A stretch of DNA of 64,000 nt from Pseudomonas congelans (GTDB lineage: Bacteria > Pseudomonadota > Gammaproteobacteria > Pseudomonadales > Pseudomonadaceae). Positions 1-8,867 of the stretch are shown one piece after another. Under the pieces are notes generated by a model. That model made no database searches. It was not told where the DNA came from and saw nothing but the letters and a program-made list of their open reading frames with translations. The DNA lies in contig NZ_FNJH01000008.1 of NCBI RefSeq assembly GCF_900103225.1, positions 62,001-126,000 of the forward strand. Direction: 5' to 3'. Within the stretch, counting starts at the first letter, position 1, and each line of letters opens with the position of its first letter. A program made the position numbers and the translations under genes.

Positions 1-2
1 GT

Positions 3-1376
3 TACAGCCAGAGCGACTACTTCTGGATCAACGACCTGCGCCCGGTGATGATCATGCACCCCACCAACCCCAAACTTGAAGGTCAGGATCTGTCGACCAT
101 CAAGGACCCGGACGGCTTTGCGGTGTTCAACGAAATGGTCACGCTGGTCAAAGCCAAGGGTGCCGGCATGGTGAATTACCGCTGGCCCAAGCCCGGTGCC
201 AGCGAGCCGGTGAAAAAGACTTCTTACGTGCAGCTGTTTCAGCCATGGGGCTGGATTCTGGGGTCCGGCGTATACGTGGATGACGTGGCGGCAGAGTTCA
301 AGACGCAGCTGTGGAATGCCGGGATGTTCATCGCCGGCATCGTGCTGGTCATGGTCTTGCTGCTGGTGATGATCGTGCGCAGCATTGTGCGCCCACTCAG
401 AGCGGCCGTCGGGGCAATGGCGAATATCGCCAGTGGCGAGAGTGATCTGACACGCACGCTGGAAACCCACGGCAAGGATGAAATCACTGAGCTGGGCACG
501 CACTTCAACGCCTTTGTCGCCAAGCTGCGCAATGTCGTCGGTAAGTTGCAGCACTCGGCCGTGGCGCTGGGCCAGGCGTCGACTGATCTGGGCAGCGACG
601 CCGAACAGGCGCAGAACCGCAGCGAGAAACAGTCGCAGCAAATGGACCTGGTTGCCACGGCGGTCAACGAAGTGACCTACGGTGTGCAGGATGTAGCCAA
701 GAACGCTGAGCATGCCGCCAGCGAAATGCGCGCTGCCGAGTCGCAGGCGCAACAGGGCCAAATCAATATCGATAACAGCCTGCGCCAGATCGAACACCTC
801 TCCAGCACCATCGGTCAGGCCGTGGAAGTGATGCAGAGTCTGGCCAGCGAGAGCACGCAGATCGGCAGCGTACTGGAAGTGATCAGTTCGATTGCCGAGC
901 AGACCAACCTGCTGGCGCTGAACGCTGCCATCGAGGCGGCGCGCGCCGGTGAACAGGGCCGAGGCTTTGCCGTGGTGGCCGACGAGGTGCGTCTGCTGGC
1001 CCAGCGCACGCAGAAGTCGACCGCAGAAATCCAGTCAATGATCGAACGCCTGCAAAAGCATTCCGATGCCGCGGTCAGGGTAATCGGTGACAGCAGCCGC
1101 TCCTCGCAGTTGACCATAGAGCAGGCCAATCAGGCCGGCCAGAGCCTGACCTCCATCAGTCAGGCGCTGCGCAACCTCAACAGCCTGAATGCTTCCATTG
1201 CCAGCGCCACCCTGCAGCAGACGCACGTGGTGGATGACATCAACCAGAACGTTACCCAGGCCGCGCAACTGTCCCAGAGCACCGCACTGGCCGCCGAGCA
1301 ATCGACCTCGGCCAGCCTGCACCTGCGAGGGTTGAGCGAAGAGTTGAACACCTTGTTGAAGCAGTTCCGGGTGTAA
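3..1376 (+). CDS. Methyl-accepting chemotaxis protein (5' end outside window)
   Basis: Membrane chemoreceptor that would pass a periplasmic ligand signal to CheA/CheW. The reading frame is open from the first bases, so the gene starts upstream and only about 457 residues are seen. The visible part begins inside a periplasmic Cache-type sensor (WINDLRPVMIMHP, then GWILGSGVYVDDV), followed by one membrane segment (about 290-360 nt into the window), a HAMP region (RPLRAAVGAMANIASGESDL) and the cytoplasmic signalling coiled coil with the hallmark hairpin tip (EQTNLLALNAAIEAARAGEQ, GRGFAVVADEVR). Ligand cannot be told from the sequence. It looks intact at the C-terminus. Confidence 0.93.
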   Translation, partial: YSQSDYFWINDLRPVMIMHPTNPKLEGQDLSTIKDPDGFAVFNEMVTLVKAKGAGMVNYRWPKPGASEPVKKTSYVQLFQPWGWILGSGVYVDDVAAEFKTQLWNAGMFIAGIVLVMVLLLVMIVRSIVRPLRAAVGAMANIASGESDLTRTLETHGKDEITELGTHFNAFVAKLRNVVGKLQHSAVALGQASTDLGSDAEQAQNRSEKQSQQMDLVATAVNEVTYGVQDVAKNAEHAASEMRAAESQAQQGQINIDNSLRQIEHLSSTIGQAVEVMQSLASESTQIGSVLEVISSIAEQTNLLALNAAIEAARAGEQGRGFAVVADEVRLLAQRTQKSTAEIQSMIERLQKHSDAAVRVIGDSSRSSQLTIEQANQAGQSLTSISQALRNLNSLNASIASATLQQTHVVDDINQNVTQAAQLSQSTALAAEQSTSASLHLRGLSEELNTLLKQFRV

Positions 1377-1483
1377 ATCTGCAGTGCGATTGGCGGGCGC
1401 AGGGAACCTCGTGCGCCTCTTGTTGCCTGAGACCTGCTTATTCAACCGCTCATTCAGCTGCTTATTTATTTGCAGGGGGTCAC

Positions 1484-2305
1484 ATGCGCACACTGGAGCT
1501 GGCAGGCAGAACCGTACCAGTGCTGGGTCAGGGCACCTGGCACATGGGTGAAAAAGGGCATCAGCGCTCGGCAGAAATCGCCGGCCTGTGCCTCGGTATC
1601 GAACAGGGCCTGACCTTGATCGACACCGCCGAGATGTACGCCGATGGCGCTGCCGAGGAAATTGTCGGGCAAGCCATTGCCGGACAGCGGGACAAGGTAT
1701 TCGTGGTCAGCAAGGTCTACCCGCACAACGCCAGCCACGCCGGTATTCCGACCGCGTGCGAGGCCAGCCTGCGGCGAATGAACACCGATTACATCGACCT
1801 GTACTTGCTTCATTGGCCCGGTCAGTACCCGCTGACCGAGACGGTCGAGGCGTTCGAACGTCTGCGTGAAGCGGGCAAAATCGGCGCCTGGGGTGTTTCC
1901 AACTTTGATGTGCCGGACATGATCGAGCTCAACAACCCGCGTTGTGCCACCAATCAGGTGCTCTACAACCCGGAGCAACGCGGCATCGAGTTCGACCTGA
2001 TGCTGTGGAGCGCGGACCGTCATCTGCCATTGATGGCGTACTGCCCGATCGGCCAGGCTGGCGATCTGCTCTACCACCCTGCCCTGCACGAAATCGCCAA
2101 ACGCCACGATGCAACACCGGCGCAGATTTCCCTGGCGTGGGTGCTGCGTCAGGACAACATGATCGCCATTCCCAAGGCGACCAACCCGGAACACATTCGT
2201 CTGAACATCGCTGCCGAGCAGATTCGCCTGACCGAGCGCGATCTGGCCGATATCGATCTGGCATGGCCCGCGCCCACTCGCAAGGTGCCGCTGGCGATGG
2301 TCTGA
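1484..2305 (+). CDS. Aldo/keto reductase
   Basis: Cytosolic NADPH-dependent oxidoreductase of the aldo/keto reductase superfamily, 273 aa, a normal length for the bacterial members. The catalytic tetrad is readable: Asp and Tyr in LIDTAEMY, Lys in FVVSKVYP and His in LYLLHWPG. The cofactor-binding end is IAIPKATNPEHIRLN. The ATG is preceded by a G-rich ribosome site (GGGGG, about 1474). It stands alone between the chemoreceptor and the metal transporter with no operon partner, so the substrate is unknown. Confidence 0.9.
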   Translation: MRTLELAGRTVPVLGQGTWHMGEKGHQRSAEIAGLCLGIEQGLTLIDTAEMYADGAAEEIVGQAIAGQRDKVFVVSKVYPHNASHAGIPTACEASLRRMNTDYIDLYLLHWPGQYPLTETVEAFERLREAGKIGAWGVSNFDVPDMIELNNPRCATNQVLYNPEQRGIEFDLMLWSADRHLPLMAYCPIGQAGDLLYHPALHEIAKRHDATPAQISLAWVLRQDNMIAIPKATNPEHIRLNIAAEQIRLTERDLADIDLAWPAPTRKVPLAMV

Positions 2306-2476
2306 CCGCTGTCGATGCTGTAGCGAGCTGTCAATTGACTGAACGGCTGCACACGCAGCCGCTTCCCGCTATGACAGATGACACACCCGGTAACAAGCTG
2401 TCACAAATATGAAATAACGCCTTGTCATCATGCGGCCTTCGCCTCCCTGCCCGGGCCAGGCCGCACGTGGACAGCC

Positions 2477-3496
2477 ATGAACCACAGTATCGCGCACCAT
2501 CATCAAGACTCCGACCTTTTCGGTCTGCTCTACGGCTTTCGTTTTCGCCACGGTGAAAGTGGCCAGGAAATCGGGTCAGCCGCCGCGCTGGATTACCTGC
2601 AAAACCCTCCCGAAGAGAACGACTTCATCTGGCTGCACCTGAACCTCTCGCACGCGGCCTGCGAGCGCTGGATGAAAACCCAGCTGGATCTTCCGGAAGA
2701 ATTTTTCGAAGCATTGCACGAGGGCTCGCGCTCGACGCGGATCGAGCACGTGGACGCCACGTTGATGGCAGTGGTCAACGATGTTGTGTTCGACTTCAAC
2801 AGACTCTCGACTGACATCTCCACCTTGTGGGTCTGTGCCCGCCAGCGTTTGCTGGTCACCGCCCGGCTGCAGCCGCTGCGCTCGGTGGACAAGCTGCGCT
2901 CGGCGGTCAAGCGCGGCGAACAATTCGACTCACCGCTGGAGCTCCTCGCCCACCTGCTGAGCGACCAGGGCGAAGTGCTGACGCAGTTCCTGCGCAAGAC
3001 CAGCGTCAACGTCGACCGTATTGAAGACCAGTTGCTTTCGCAACGACTGAGCAATAATCGCTCCGAACTCGGCGCCATGCGCCGCGTGCTGGTACGCCTG
3101 CAACGCCTGCTGGCGCTGGAACCCGGCTCGTTGATGCGCCTGTTGCATAAACCTCCGCAATGGCTGCGCGAGCAGGATGTCCAGGCGTTGCGTCAGTCCA
3201 TCGAAGAATCCTCGCTGGTGATCAACGACCTTACCGCGCTGGGCGAGCGCATCAAACTGTTGCAGGAAGAAATTGCCGCCAACCTCAACGAACAGAGCAG
3301 CAGAACCCTGTTTACCCTGACCGTGGTAACTGTTCTGGCATTGCCGATCAACATCGTCGCCGGCTTTTTCGGCATGAACGTGGGGGGCGTGCCGCTGGCG
3401 TCTGACCCTGAAGGTTTCTGGATTTTGGTGGCACTGGTCGCTACCTTCACCCTGGTCGCCGGGCGCTGGGCATTCCGCAAGCGCGGCGATTACTGA
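2477..3496 (+). CDS. zntB: CorA-family zinc transporter, ZntB-like
   Basis: Inner-membrane divalent cation channel/transporter of the CorA superfamily, about 339 aa. The long soluble N-terminal domain and coiled-coil helix lead to two C-terminal membrane helices. The family signature Gly-Met-Asn is in FFGMNVGGVPL just after the first helix. The His-rich start (MNHSIAHHHQDSD) and the lack of the MPEL loop typical of Mg-specific CorA favour the ZntB zinc subgroup. An upstream in-frame ATG exists at 2378, but 2477 gives the usual N-terminus. Substrate is inferred from the family. Confidence 0.82.
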   Translation: MNHSIAHHHQDSDLFGLLYGFRFRHGESGQEIGSAAALDYLQNPPEENDFIWLHLNLSHAACERWMKTQLDLPEEFFEALHEGSRSTRIEHVDATLMAVVNDVVFDFNRLSTDISTLWVCARQRLLVTARLQPLRSVDKLRSAVKRGEQFDSPLELLAHLLSDQGEVLTQFLRKTSVNVDRIEDQLLSQRLSNNRSELGAMRRVLVRLQRLLALEPGSLMRLLHKPPQWLREQDVQALRQSIEESSLVINDLTALGERIKLLQEEIAANLNEQSSRTLFTLTVVTVLALPINIVAGFFGMNVGGVPLASDPEGFWILVALVATFTLVAGRWAFRKRGDY

Positions 3497-3621
3497 ATCA
3501 GCAGCCGTACACGCCGGTTGTCAGAAAACCGGCGCAAAAGCGCAATCAATTGTTACATGTCTCACCGCTGTCACATTTTGCAATGACCATGTCAATATTC
3601 TTTCAATCCAGGATTGCGAAC

Positions 3622-5238
3622 ATGGCTACAAACGCACTGTCTCCGGACGCTCTCGGCAAGGAGAGCCTGTCAGCGAGTCAATTCGGTCGCAAGCCCAGCC
3701 GAATGACCATGATACTTTTCTTCACCATACTTATCGCAGGCTTGCTGTTCACCGGCTACAGCCTCAAACAGGACGTAGACGACATGGGCACGGTGGTCAC
3801 CACCTGGACCCCGTTCGTGCTATTGGGTGTGGCGTTGTTGATCGCGCTGGGATTCGAATTCGTCAACGGCTTTCATGACACGGCCAACGCGGTCGCGACG
3901 GTAATCTACACCCACTCCCTGCCGCCCGGCTTTGCAGTGGTCTGGTCGGGTTTTTTCAATTTCCTCGGCGTGATGTTTTCCAGCGGCGCGGTGGCATTCG
4001 GCATCATCGCTCTGCTGCCGGTGGAACTGATTCTGCAAACCGGCTCATCGGCAGGCTTCGCGATGATCTTCGCGCTGTTGATCGCGGCGATCATCTGGAA
4101 CCTCGGTACCTGGTGGCTGGGTCTGCCGGCGTCCTCGTCGCATACTCTGATCGGTTCAATCATCGGGGTCGGCATCGCCAACGCCCTGATGCACGGTCGC
4201 GACGGCACCAGCGGCGTGGACTGGTCGCAAGCCACCAAGATCGGCTATTCACTGCTGCTTTCGCCACTGGTAGGTTTCGGCTGTGCAGCGTTGCTGTTGC
4301 TGGCCATGCGCATGTTCATCAAGAACCGCGCGCTGTACAAGGCTCCAGAAGGCAATGCGCCGCCACCGCTGTGGATTCGCGCCATGCTGATTGTGACCTG
4401 CACCGGCGTGTCGTTTGCGCATGGCTCCAACGACGGGCAGAAAGGCATGGGCCTGATCATGCTGATTCTGGTCGGCACCCTGCCGATGGCGTATGCGCTG
4501 AATCGCACAATGCCTGCCGAACAGGCTACTCAGTTCGCTGCGGTGGCTGAAGTAACCCAGCAGGCGTTGATCCGCAGCGTCCCTCAACCGGCCCCAGGGG
4601 ATGCGCGCAAGACGCTGTCGGATTACCTGGTCAGCAAGGAAGCGAGTCCTGAGCTGATCCCTGCGCTGGCGGTCATGGCTGGCAAGATCGGCGATCAGGT
4701 CGCCAGTTATGGCTCGCTGTCCAAGGTGCCTGCCGAAGCCGTGACCAACGTGCGTAACGACATGTACCTGACCTCGGAAAGCATCCGCCTGATGGAGAAA
4801 AACAAGGTCGGCGATTTCGACGCGGACACCAAGACCAAGCTTGAAGCGTTCAAGGGGCAGATCGACAGCGCCACGCGGTTCATTCCGACCTGGGTCAAGA
4901 TTGTCGTGGCCATCGCCCTGGGGCTGGGCACGATGGTTGGCTGGAAGCGTATCGTGGTGACCGTGGGCGAGCGCATCGGCAAGACGCACATGACTTACGC
5001 CCAGGGCGCGTCGGCAGAGGTCGTGGCGATGTTCACGATCGGCGCGGCGGACATGTATGGGCTGCCGGTATCCACTACCCATGTGCTGTCGTCCGGCGTG
5101 GCCGGTTCGATGGTCGCCAATGGCTCGGGGCTGCAAATGCGTACCCTGCGCAATCTGGCCACGGCCTGGGTGCTGACCCTGCCGGCGGCGATCCTCTTGT
5201 CCGGTTCGTTGTATTGGGTGTTCAGCAAGCTGTTCTGA
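3622..5238 (+). CDS. Inorganic phosphate transporter, PiT family
   Basis: Low-affinity phosphate/cation symporter of the inner membrane, 538 aa from the chosen ATG. The duplicated PiT signature is clear: GFEFVNGFHDTANAVATVIY in the first half and VSFAHGSNDGQKGMGL in the second. About ten or more membrane helices are interrupted by a hydrophilic loop (roughly residues 290-420). The open frame extends upstream to 3550, but those 24 residues are atypical, so the start at MATNALSPDA was preferred. No pho box or phoU-like partner gene is adjacent. The gene is followed directly by repeats. Confidence 0.9.
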   Translation: MATNALSPDALGKESLSASQFGRKPSRMTMILFFTILIAGLLFTGYSLKQDVDDMGTVVTTWTPFVLLGVALLIALGFEFVNGFHDTANAVATVIYTHSLPPGFAVVWSGFFNFLGVMFSSGAVAFGIIALLPVELILQTGSSAGFAMIFALLIAAIIWNLGTWWLGLPASSSHTLIGSIIGVGIANALMHGRDGTSGVDWSQATKIGYSLLLSPLVGFGCAALLLLAMRMFIKNRALYKAPEGNAPPPLWIRAMLIVTCTGVSFAHGSNDGQKGMGLIMLILVGTLPMAYALNRTMPAEQATQFAAVAEVTQQALIRSVPQPAPGDARKTLSDYLVSKEASPELIPALAVMAGKIGDQVASYGSLSKVPAEAVTNVRNDMYLTSESIRLMEKNKVGDFDADTKTKLEAFKGQIDSATRFIPTWVKIVVAIALGLGTMVGWKRIVVTVGERIGKTHMTYAQGASAEVVAMFTIGAADMYGLPVSTTHVLSSGVAGSMVANGSGLQMRTLRNLATAWVLTLPAAILLSGSLYWVFSKLF

Positions 5239-5263
5239 TGCCTGTTGCGTCTGCCCCCCTTGA

Positions 5264-5320
5264 CTATCGTGCCGACGCTCTGCGTCGGCATGCCGTTCGT
5301 GACGCTATGCGTCAACAATC
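5264..5320. repeat. REP palindrome pair (copy A)
   Basis: Two short palindromes in tandem: GCCGACGC/GCGTCGGC (5271-5289) and a GTGACGC/GCGTCA unit (about 5299-5314). The pair recurs in inverted orientation at 5659-5715 and in related form near 54765-54830 and 49934-49975. This matches REP/BIME repeats of Pseudomonas and follows directly on the phosphate transporter gene. Confidence 0.75.
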
Positions 5321-5436
5321 TCTGATGCGAAAACAATGCTATGACTTACCCACCCTCCGCTGCCAATGAAGTGCTTTTCAACCGCGACGGCACTGACGAC
5401 GCAGAGTGCGACGTCAGTGACGGCTGAGTCCTGGCG

Positions 5437-5517
5437 CTGATCCGGGGGTAGCCTGGCAGGACGCCAGGCTAGCCGCACCGGGCCATGGATGGCCCGTTGC
5501 GGCGACCCCCGGATCAG
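5437..5517. repeat. Structured element, three-way junction inside a repeat-rich gap
   Basis: An 81-nt stretch folds, by eye, into a near-perfect three-way junction: closing stem 5437-5449 with 5505-5517 (13 bp, no mismatch); hairpin 5450-5457 with 5463-5470 (8 bp, 5-nt loop); hairpin 5472-5477 with 5498-5503 continued by 5479-5486 with 5489-5496. Only single bases link the arms. No open frame of note. It sits between the two inverted REP pairs, so it is probably part of one repeat unit. Confidence 0.6.
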
Positions 5518-5524
5518 TGACAGG

Positions 5525-5650
5525 GCGAAGGAACCCGACGAAGTCGGGCCGGAAACGGAGCGAAAGGCTTTGGTTACTTTGGCCTCATCAAAGTAACTCG
5601 CCGAGGGGCGAAAAGGTGACCTGAGTCGAACGCCAACTCACCTGATGTCA
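5525..5650. repeat. Dispersed repeat segment shared with 54.6 kb
   Basis: This stretch matches the reverse complement of about 54577-54715: both carry the run GGCCGGAAACGGAG, the ACTTCGTCGGGTTCCTTCGC region and the TCACCTTTTCGCCCCTCGGCGA region, with a few differences between copies. A shorter match exists between about 5370-5400 and 54836-54866. No gene is seen in the whole gap 5239-5756. It consists of REP units, the junction element and this repeat. Confidence 0.75.
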
Positions 5651-5658
5651 CAGAACCG

Positions 5659-5715
5659 CTGTGTGACGCAGAGCGTCATGAACTGCATGCCGACGCGGAG
5701 CGTCGGCACGATATT
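5659..5715. repeat. REP palindrome pair (copy B, inverted relative to copy A)
   Basis: GTGACGCAGAGCGTCA (about 5662-5677) then GCCGACGC/GCGTCGGC (5688-5707). Its reverse complement lines up with copy A at 5264-5320, so the two pairs flank the intervening roughly 340 bp as an inverted repeat. Confidence 0.72.
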
Positions 5716-5756
5716 CAAAGTGAGCAAAGTCCCTGCTGTCATGATCATCCAAAGGT

Positions 5757-6914
5757 TCAGCGCACAGCCGGGTCAGGCGGCACATCGCCGTCCGCGCTGG
5801 TGTCGATGCTCACGACCACCGACATCCCTGGCCGCAGGTGCTCGAGCATAGGCTGATCGGCATCGACCGTGATGCGTACCGGAATACGCTGGGAAATCTT
5901 CACGAAGTTGCCGGTGGCGTTGTCGGCGGGCAACAGGCTGAATTCCGAGCCCGCGGCGGGCGAAATTCTTTGTACGTGGCCGTGCATCTCATGGCCGTCG
6001 AGCGCATCGACGGTAAAGCTCACCGGCTGGCCCAGGCGCACGTTGGCCATCTGGGTTTCTTTCATGTTCGCCACGATCCAGCGCTGCTCGGGCACCAGCG
6101 CCATCAATTGCGCGCCTGAATTGACATAGGCACCAAGACGTACGCCAATCTGCCCCAACTGCCCGTCGCGCGGGGCGACGATACGGGTGTTGTCCAGGTC
6201 GATGCGCGCCAGTTCGATAGCCGCTTGCGCATTGGCGACCGAGGCTTCCAGCGAGCCACGGTTGACGATGACTGTCTGCAGGTCTTCACGGGCGATCTGC
6301 AAGACTGCCCTGGCTTCGGCAACGGCGGCATTTGCCTGCGCATCGGCAGCACGCGTGACATCGAGCTCGCTTTTCGAAACCGAACCGTCGGTCACCAGAG
6401 CCTGATTGCGCCGCAGATCGGCAGCGCTCTTGCGGCTCTGGGCGATGCTGTTCTGCAGTTCGGCCTGGCGCTGGCCGATGGTTGCCTCGGCACTGCGCCG
6501 TTGTTGCAGATTGTTGGCCAGCGAGGCCTTCTGCACAGCCAGTTGGGCATTGGCCTGATCCAGGCGCTGACGATAGATACGGTCATCCAGACGCACGAGC
6601 AAATCACCGGCCTTGACGAACTGGAAGTCCTGCACCGGCACTTCATAGACATACCCGCTCAGCTGCGGTCCGATCAGCGTGGTCTGGCCCTTGACCTGCG
6701 CGTTCTCGGTGCTCTCGATCGGGCTGGCAAACGGCGGCAGTTGCCAGGCATACAACACCACCAGCACCCCGGCCAGGGCGACGGCGCCGAAAATCACGGA
6801 AGACACGACGCGCTTGCGGGTCGAGCGCGGCTTGCTGGTCACCGGGGACGTCAACGGTGCAGGTGGCAGAGAACTGCGGGGGGCTTCGGTATCTGGGGTC
6901 TTGGATTCGGTCAT
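5757..6914 (-). CDS. HlyD/EmrA-type efflux periplasmic adaptor
   Basis: Membrane fusion protein that bridges an inner-membrane pump to an outer-membrane channel, 385 aa. One N-terminal membrane helix (about residues 37-57), a lipoyl-like half-motif (IGPQLSGYVYEVPV...KAGDLLVRLDD), a long alpha-helical hairpin rich in Ala/Gln (about 110-230), the second half-motif (RIVAPRDGQLGQIGVRLGAY) and a beta-barrel end. Its start overlaps the stop of the upstream MFS pump gene by 4 bases (6911-6914), so the two are co-translated. Exported compounds are unknown. A second, separate EmrAB-like set lies at 54.9-57.7 kb. Confidence 0.9.
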   Translation of the reverse strand: MTESKTPDTEAPRSSLPPAPLTSPVTSKPRSTRKRVVSSVIFGAVALAGVLVVLYAWQLPPFASPIESTENAQVKGQTTLIGPQLSGYVYEVPVQDFQFVKAGDLLVRLDDRIYRQRLDQANAQLAVQKASLANNLQQRRSAEATIGQRQAELQNSIAQSRKSAADLRRNQALVTDGSVSKSELDVTRAADAQANAAVAEARAVLQIAREDLQTVIVNRGSLEASVANAQAAIELARIDLDNTRIVAPRDGQLGQIGVRLGAYVNSGAQLMALVPEQRWIVANMKETQMANVRLGQPVSFTVDALDGHEMHGHVQRISPAAGSEFSLLPADNATGNFVKISQRIPVRITVDADQPMLEHLRPGMSVVVSIDTSADGDVPPDPAVR

Positions 6915-8590
6915 GAAGATTTAACGCCGGAGTTGGATACGGTGGGCGAAGCAGCAGGTGCAACGGGTGCCAGCGCCAGAGGTTGAGTGGTCATTTTCAG
7001 CCACAGGACCCGGGCTGAAATCCAGATCATGGTCAGCACCGCAATCAGCGCGATCAGCATGAACACATCGTTGTAGGCCAGCACGTTGGCTTCCCGGGTC
7101 GCTGCCGTGGCCATGGCGCGGATACCCTGACTGTTGCGCAACGCCGGGTCGCCGATCACCGAGCTGTAACTGGCGCTGTAGCTCTGCAGCCGCGCCTGCA
7201 CCAGCGGGTCGATGAGGGTCAGGTGTTCAACGACGTGGCTGGAATGAAACTTCTCGCGCACCACTTGAAAGGTGCCCAATGCAGCAGACCCGATCAGCCC
7301 GCCGATGTTCTGAGTGATCCCGAACAACACCGAAAAGCTGACCATGTTGCGCGGGTTCGCCAACACCCCACTGATCCCCAGCACCAGGGTAGGCCCGAGG
7401 AAGAACGTGCCGCCGAACGCCAACAGAAACTGGCTGAGGTACATGTTCGATTGGCGGGTCAGGTTGGTGGAGTGACTGTCCATCCAGGCACCGATTGCCA
7501 TCATCGCCAGGGAGATCAGCAAGGGTTTGATCAGATGCGCAGGGTTGATGGTCAGCGCGCTGACCGCCAGCCCCGAAACGCTGCCGAGCAACATCACCAG
7601 ATACAAGGTATGCAACTGCTGACTGCCCATGTTCAGTGCCTGAAGAAAACCGACAGCGCCGACCGACTGCTCGGACAGCACCACACGAAACAGGATAACG
7701 GCCAGGCCCAGACGCAGAATCGCCCCACTGCCCAGCCAGCGAGTGATCAGCAACGGATTGCTGCGGTTATGCTCGATGGCCAATCCGGCGCAGATCAGCG
7801 CAATCGATGCCGCTGAGGCGATACCAATCCATTGCGCTTCCAGCCACCATTCGATACGCCCCAGCGACAGCACCGCACAGAACAGTGCGAAGCCGGTGGC
7901 CAGCAGGCCAAAGGTCAGGAAGTCGAGCTTCTCGAACGCTTTGAAACGATCGCCCGGCGGCAGTTTGAGCATCAGCACGCAGCCCAGCGAAAGCAACGCC
8001 ATGCCCAGTTCGAACAGATACAGGCCACGCCATTGGGCAATCTGCAGCAAATCTTCCGACACCAGCCGGGCCAGCGGCGTTGCCAGCTGGGCGGTGCCAA
8101 TCCCCAATACCAGGGCCTTGAGCCGCCACTTCTGCGGGAAGGCCTGAATCATGTAATACAGCCCGAGGGTGCTGAGCGCAGCGCCGACCATACCGTGTGC
8201 CGCCCGTACAGCGATGGCCGAATCGATGTCGTTGACGAACAGGTGCGCCAGCGTCACCAGCGCGTACAGCACCAGAAACAGCTCGGTGAACGCGCGCAGA
8301 CCGAACTGCTGGCGAAACTTCACCAGCAGCAGATTCATCGACACGTTGGTCATGATGTAGGCCGCTGGCAGCCAGGCGATGTCCTGCGAGGTCGCCCCAA
8401 GCGCGCCCTGCAGATACGGCAGGTTGGCGACCACCAGCGCATTGCCGAGGCCGCCAGTCAGCGCAACGATCACCCCCACGACGGCAAAAGCCCAACGCCG
8501 CGCAGTCGAATGCAGCGGCGTCGACGGCGAGCCGGGCATGGTCGGACGCTCATGGGCAGCCCACTCGCGCGGGGCATACTTATCGCTCAT
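6911..8590 (-). CDS. MFS multidrug efflux transporter (DHA2/EmrB-like)
   Basis: Inner-membrane drug/proton antiporter, 559 aa, with about 14 hydrophobic segments, matching the 14-helix DHA2 group. It begins with a hydrophilic tail, then the first helix (AFAVVGVIVALTGGLGNALV). Motif-like stretches include PYLQGALGATSQDIAWLPAAY in transmembrane helix 1/2. It is first in a two-gene operon with the HlyD adaptor. The ribosome site before the ATG is weak. No regulator gene is adjacent. The C-terminal tail is rich in Ala, Pro and Ser. Confidence 0.88.
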   Translation of the reverse strand: MSDKYAPREWAAHERPTMPGSPSTPLHSTARRWAFAVVGVIVALTGGLGNALVVANLPYLQGALGATSQDIAWLPAAYIMTNVSMNLLLVKFRQQFGLRAFTELFLVLYALVTLAHLFVNDIDSAIAVRAAHGMVGAALSTLGLYYMIQAFPQKWRLKALVLGIGTAQLATPLARLVSEDLLQIAQWRGLYLFELGMALLSLGCVLMLKLPPGDRFKAFEKLDFLTFGLLATGFALFCAVLSLGRIEWWLEAQWIGIASAASIALICAGLAIEHNRSNPLLITRWLGSGAILRLGLAVILFRVVLSEQSVGAVGFLQALNMGSQQLHTLYLVMLLGSVSGLAVSALTINPAHLIKPLLISLAMMAIGAWMDSHSTNLTRQSNMYLSQFLLAFGGTFFLGPTLVLGISGVLANPRNMVSFSVLFGITQNIGGLIGSAALGTFQVVREKFHSSHVVEHLTLIDPLVQARLQSYSASYSSVIGDPALRNSQGIRAMATAATREANVLAYNDVFMLIALIAVLTMIWISARVLWLKMTTQPLALAPVAPAASPTVSNSGVKSS

Positions 8591-8780
8591 AAATGGCTGG
8601 CACGGGGACTTTCATGGGGTACACCTGAGGAATTCCCTTTTGTGACATTAATGACAGTCATAATACTCATCCGCCAGGCAATGATTCGCGTCGGTCATTC
8701 CGATACAGCGACGCTCAGACACCCGCGAATGCGCTAAAACAGTGGATATCTGAAACTTCAGACTATGCTTAAACGCAGTT

Positions 8781-8808
8781 TTGCTTTGCACATTTGCGCT
8801 GCTAGGAT
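8781..8808 (+). promoter_or_regulatory. Possible sigma-70 promoter for the acyl-CoA genes
   Basis: TTGCTT (8781-8786), 16-bp spacer, TAGGAT (8803-8808), about 60 bp before the start of the hydrolase gene. Fair but not consensus. The rest of the 277-bp gap 8591-8867 shows no gene. Confidence 0.35.
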
Positions 8809-8867
8809 CTTCTGCGACGCTCGAAAGCTCGAATAAGAAAAAAGCGCAACCGAACAAGGAGTTCAGA

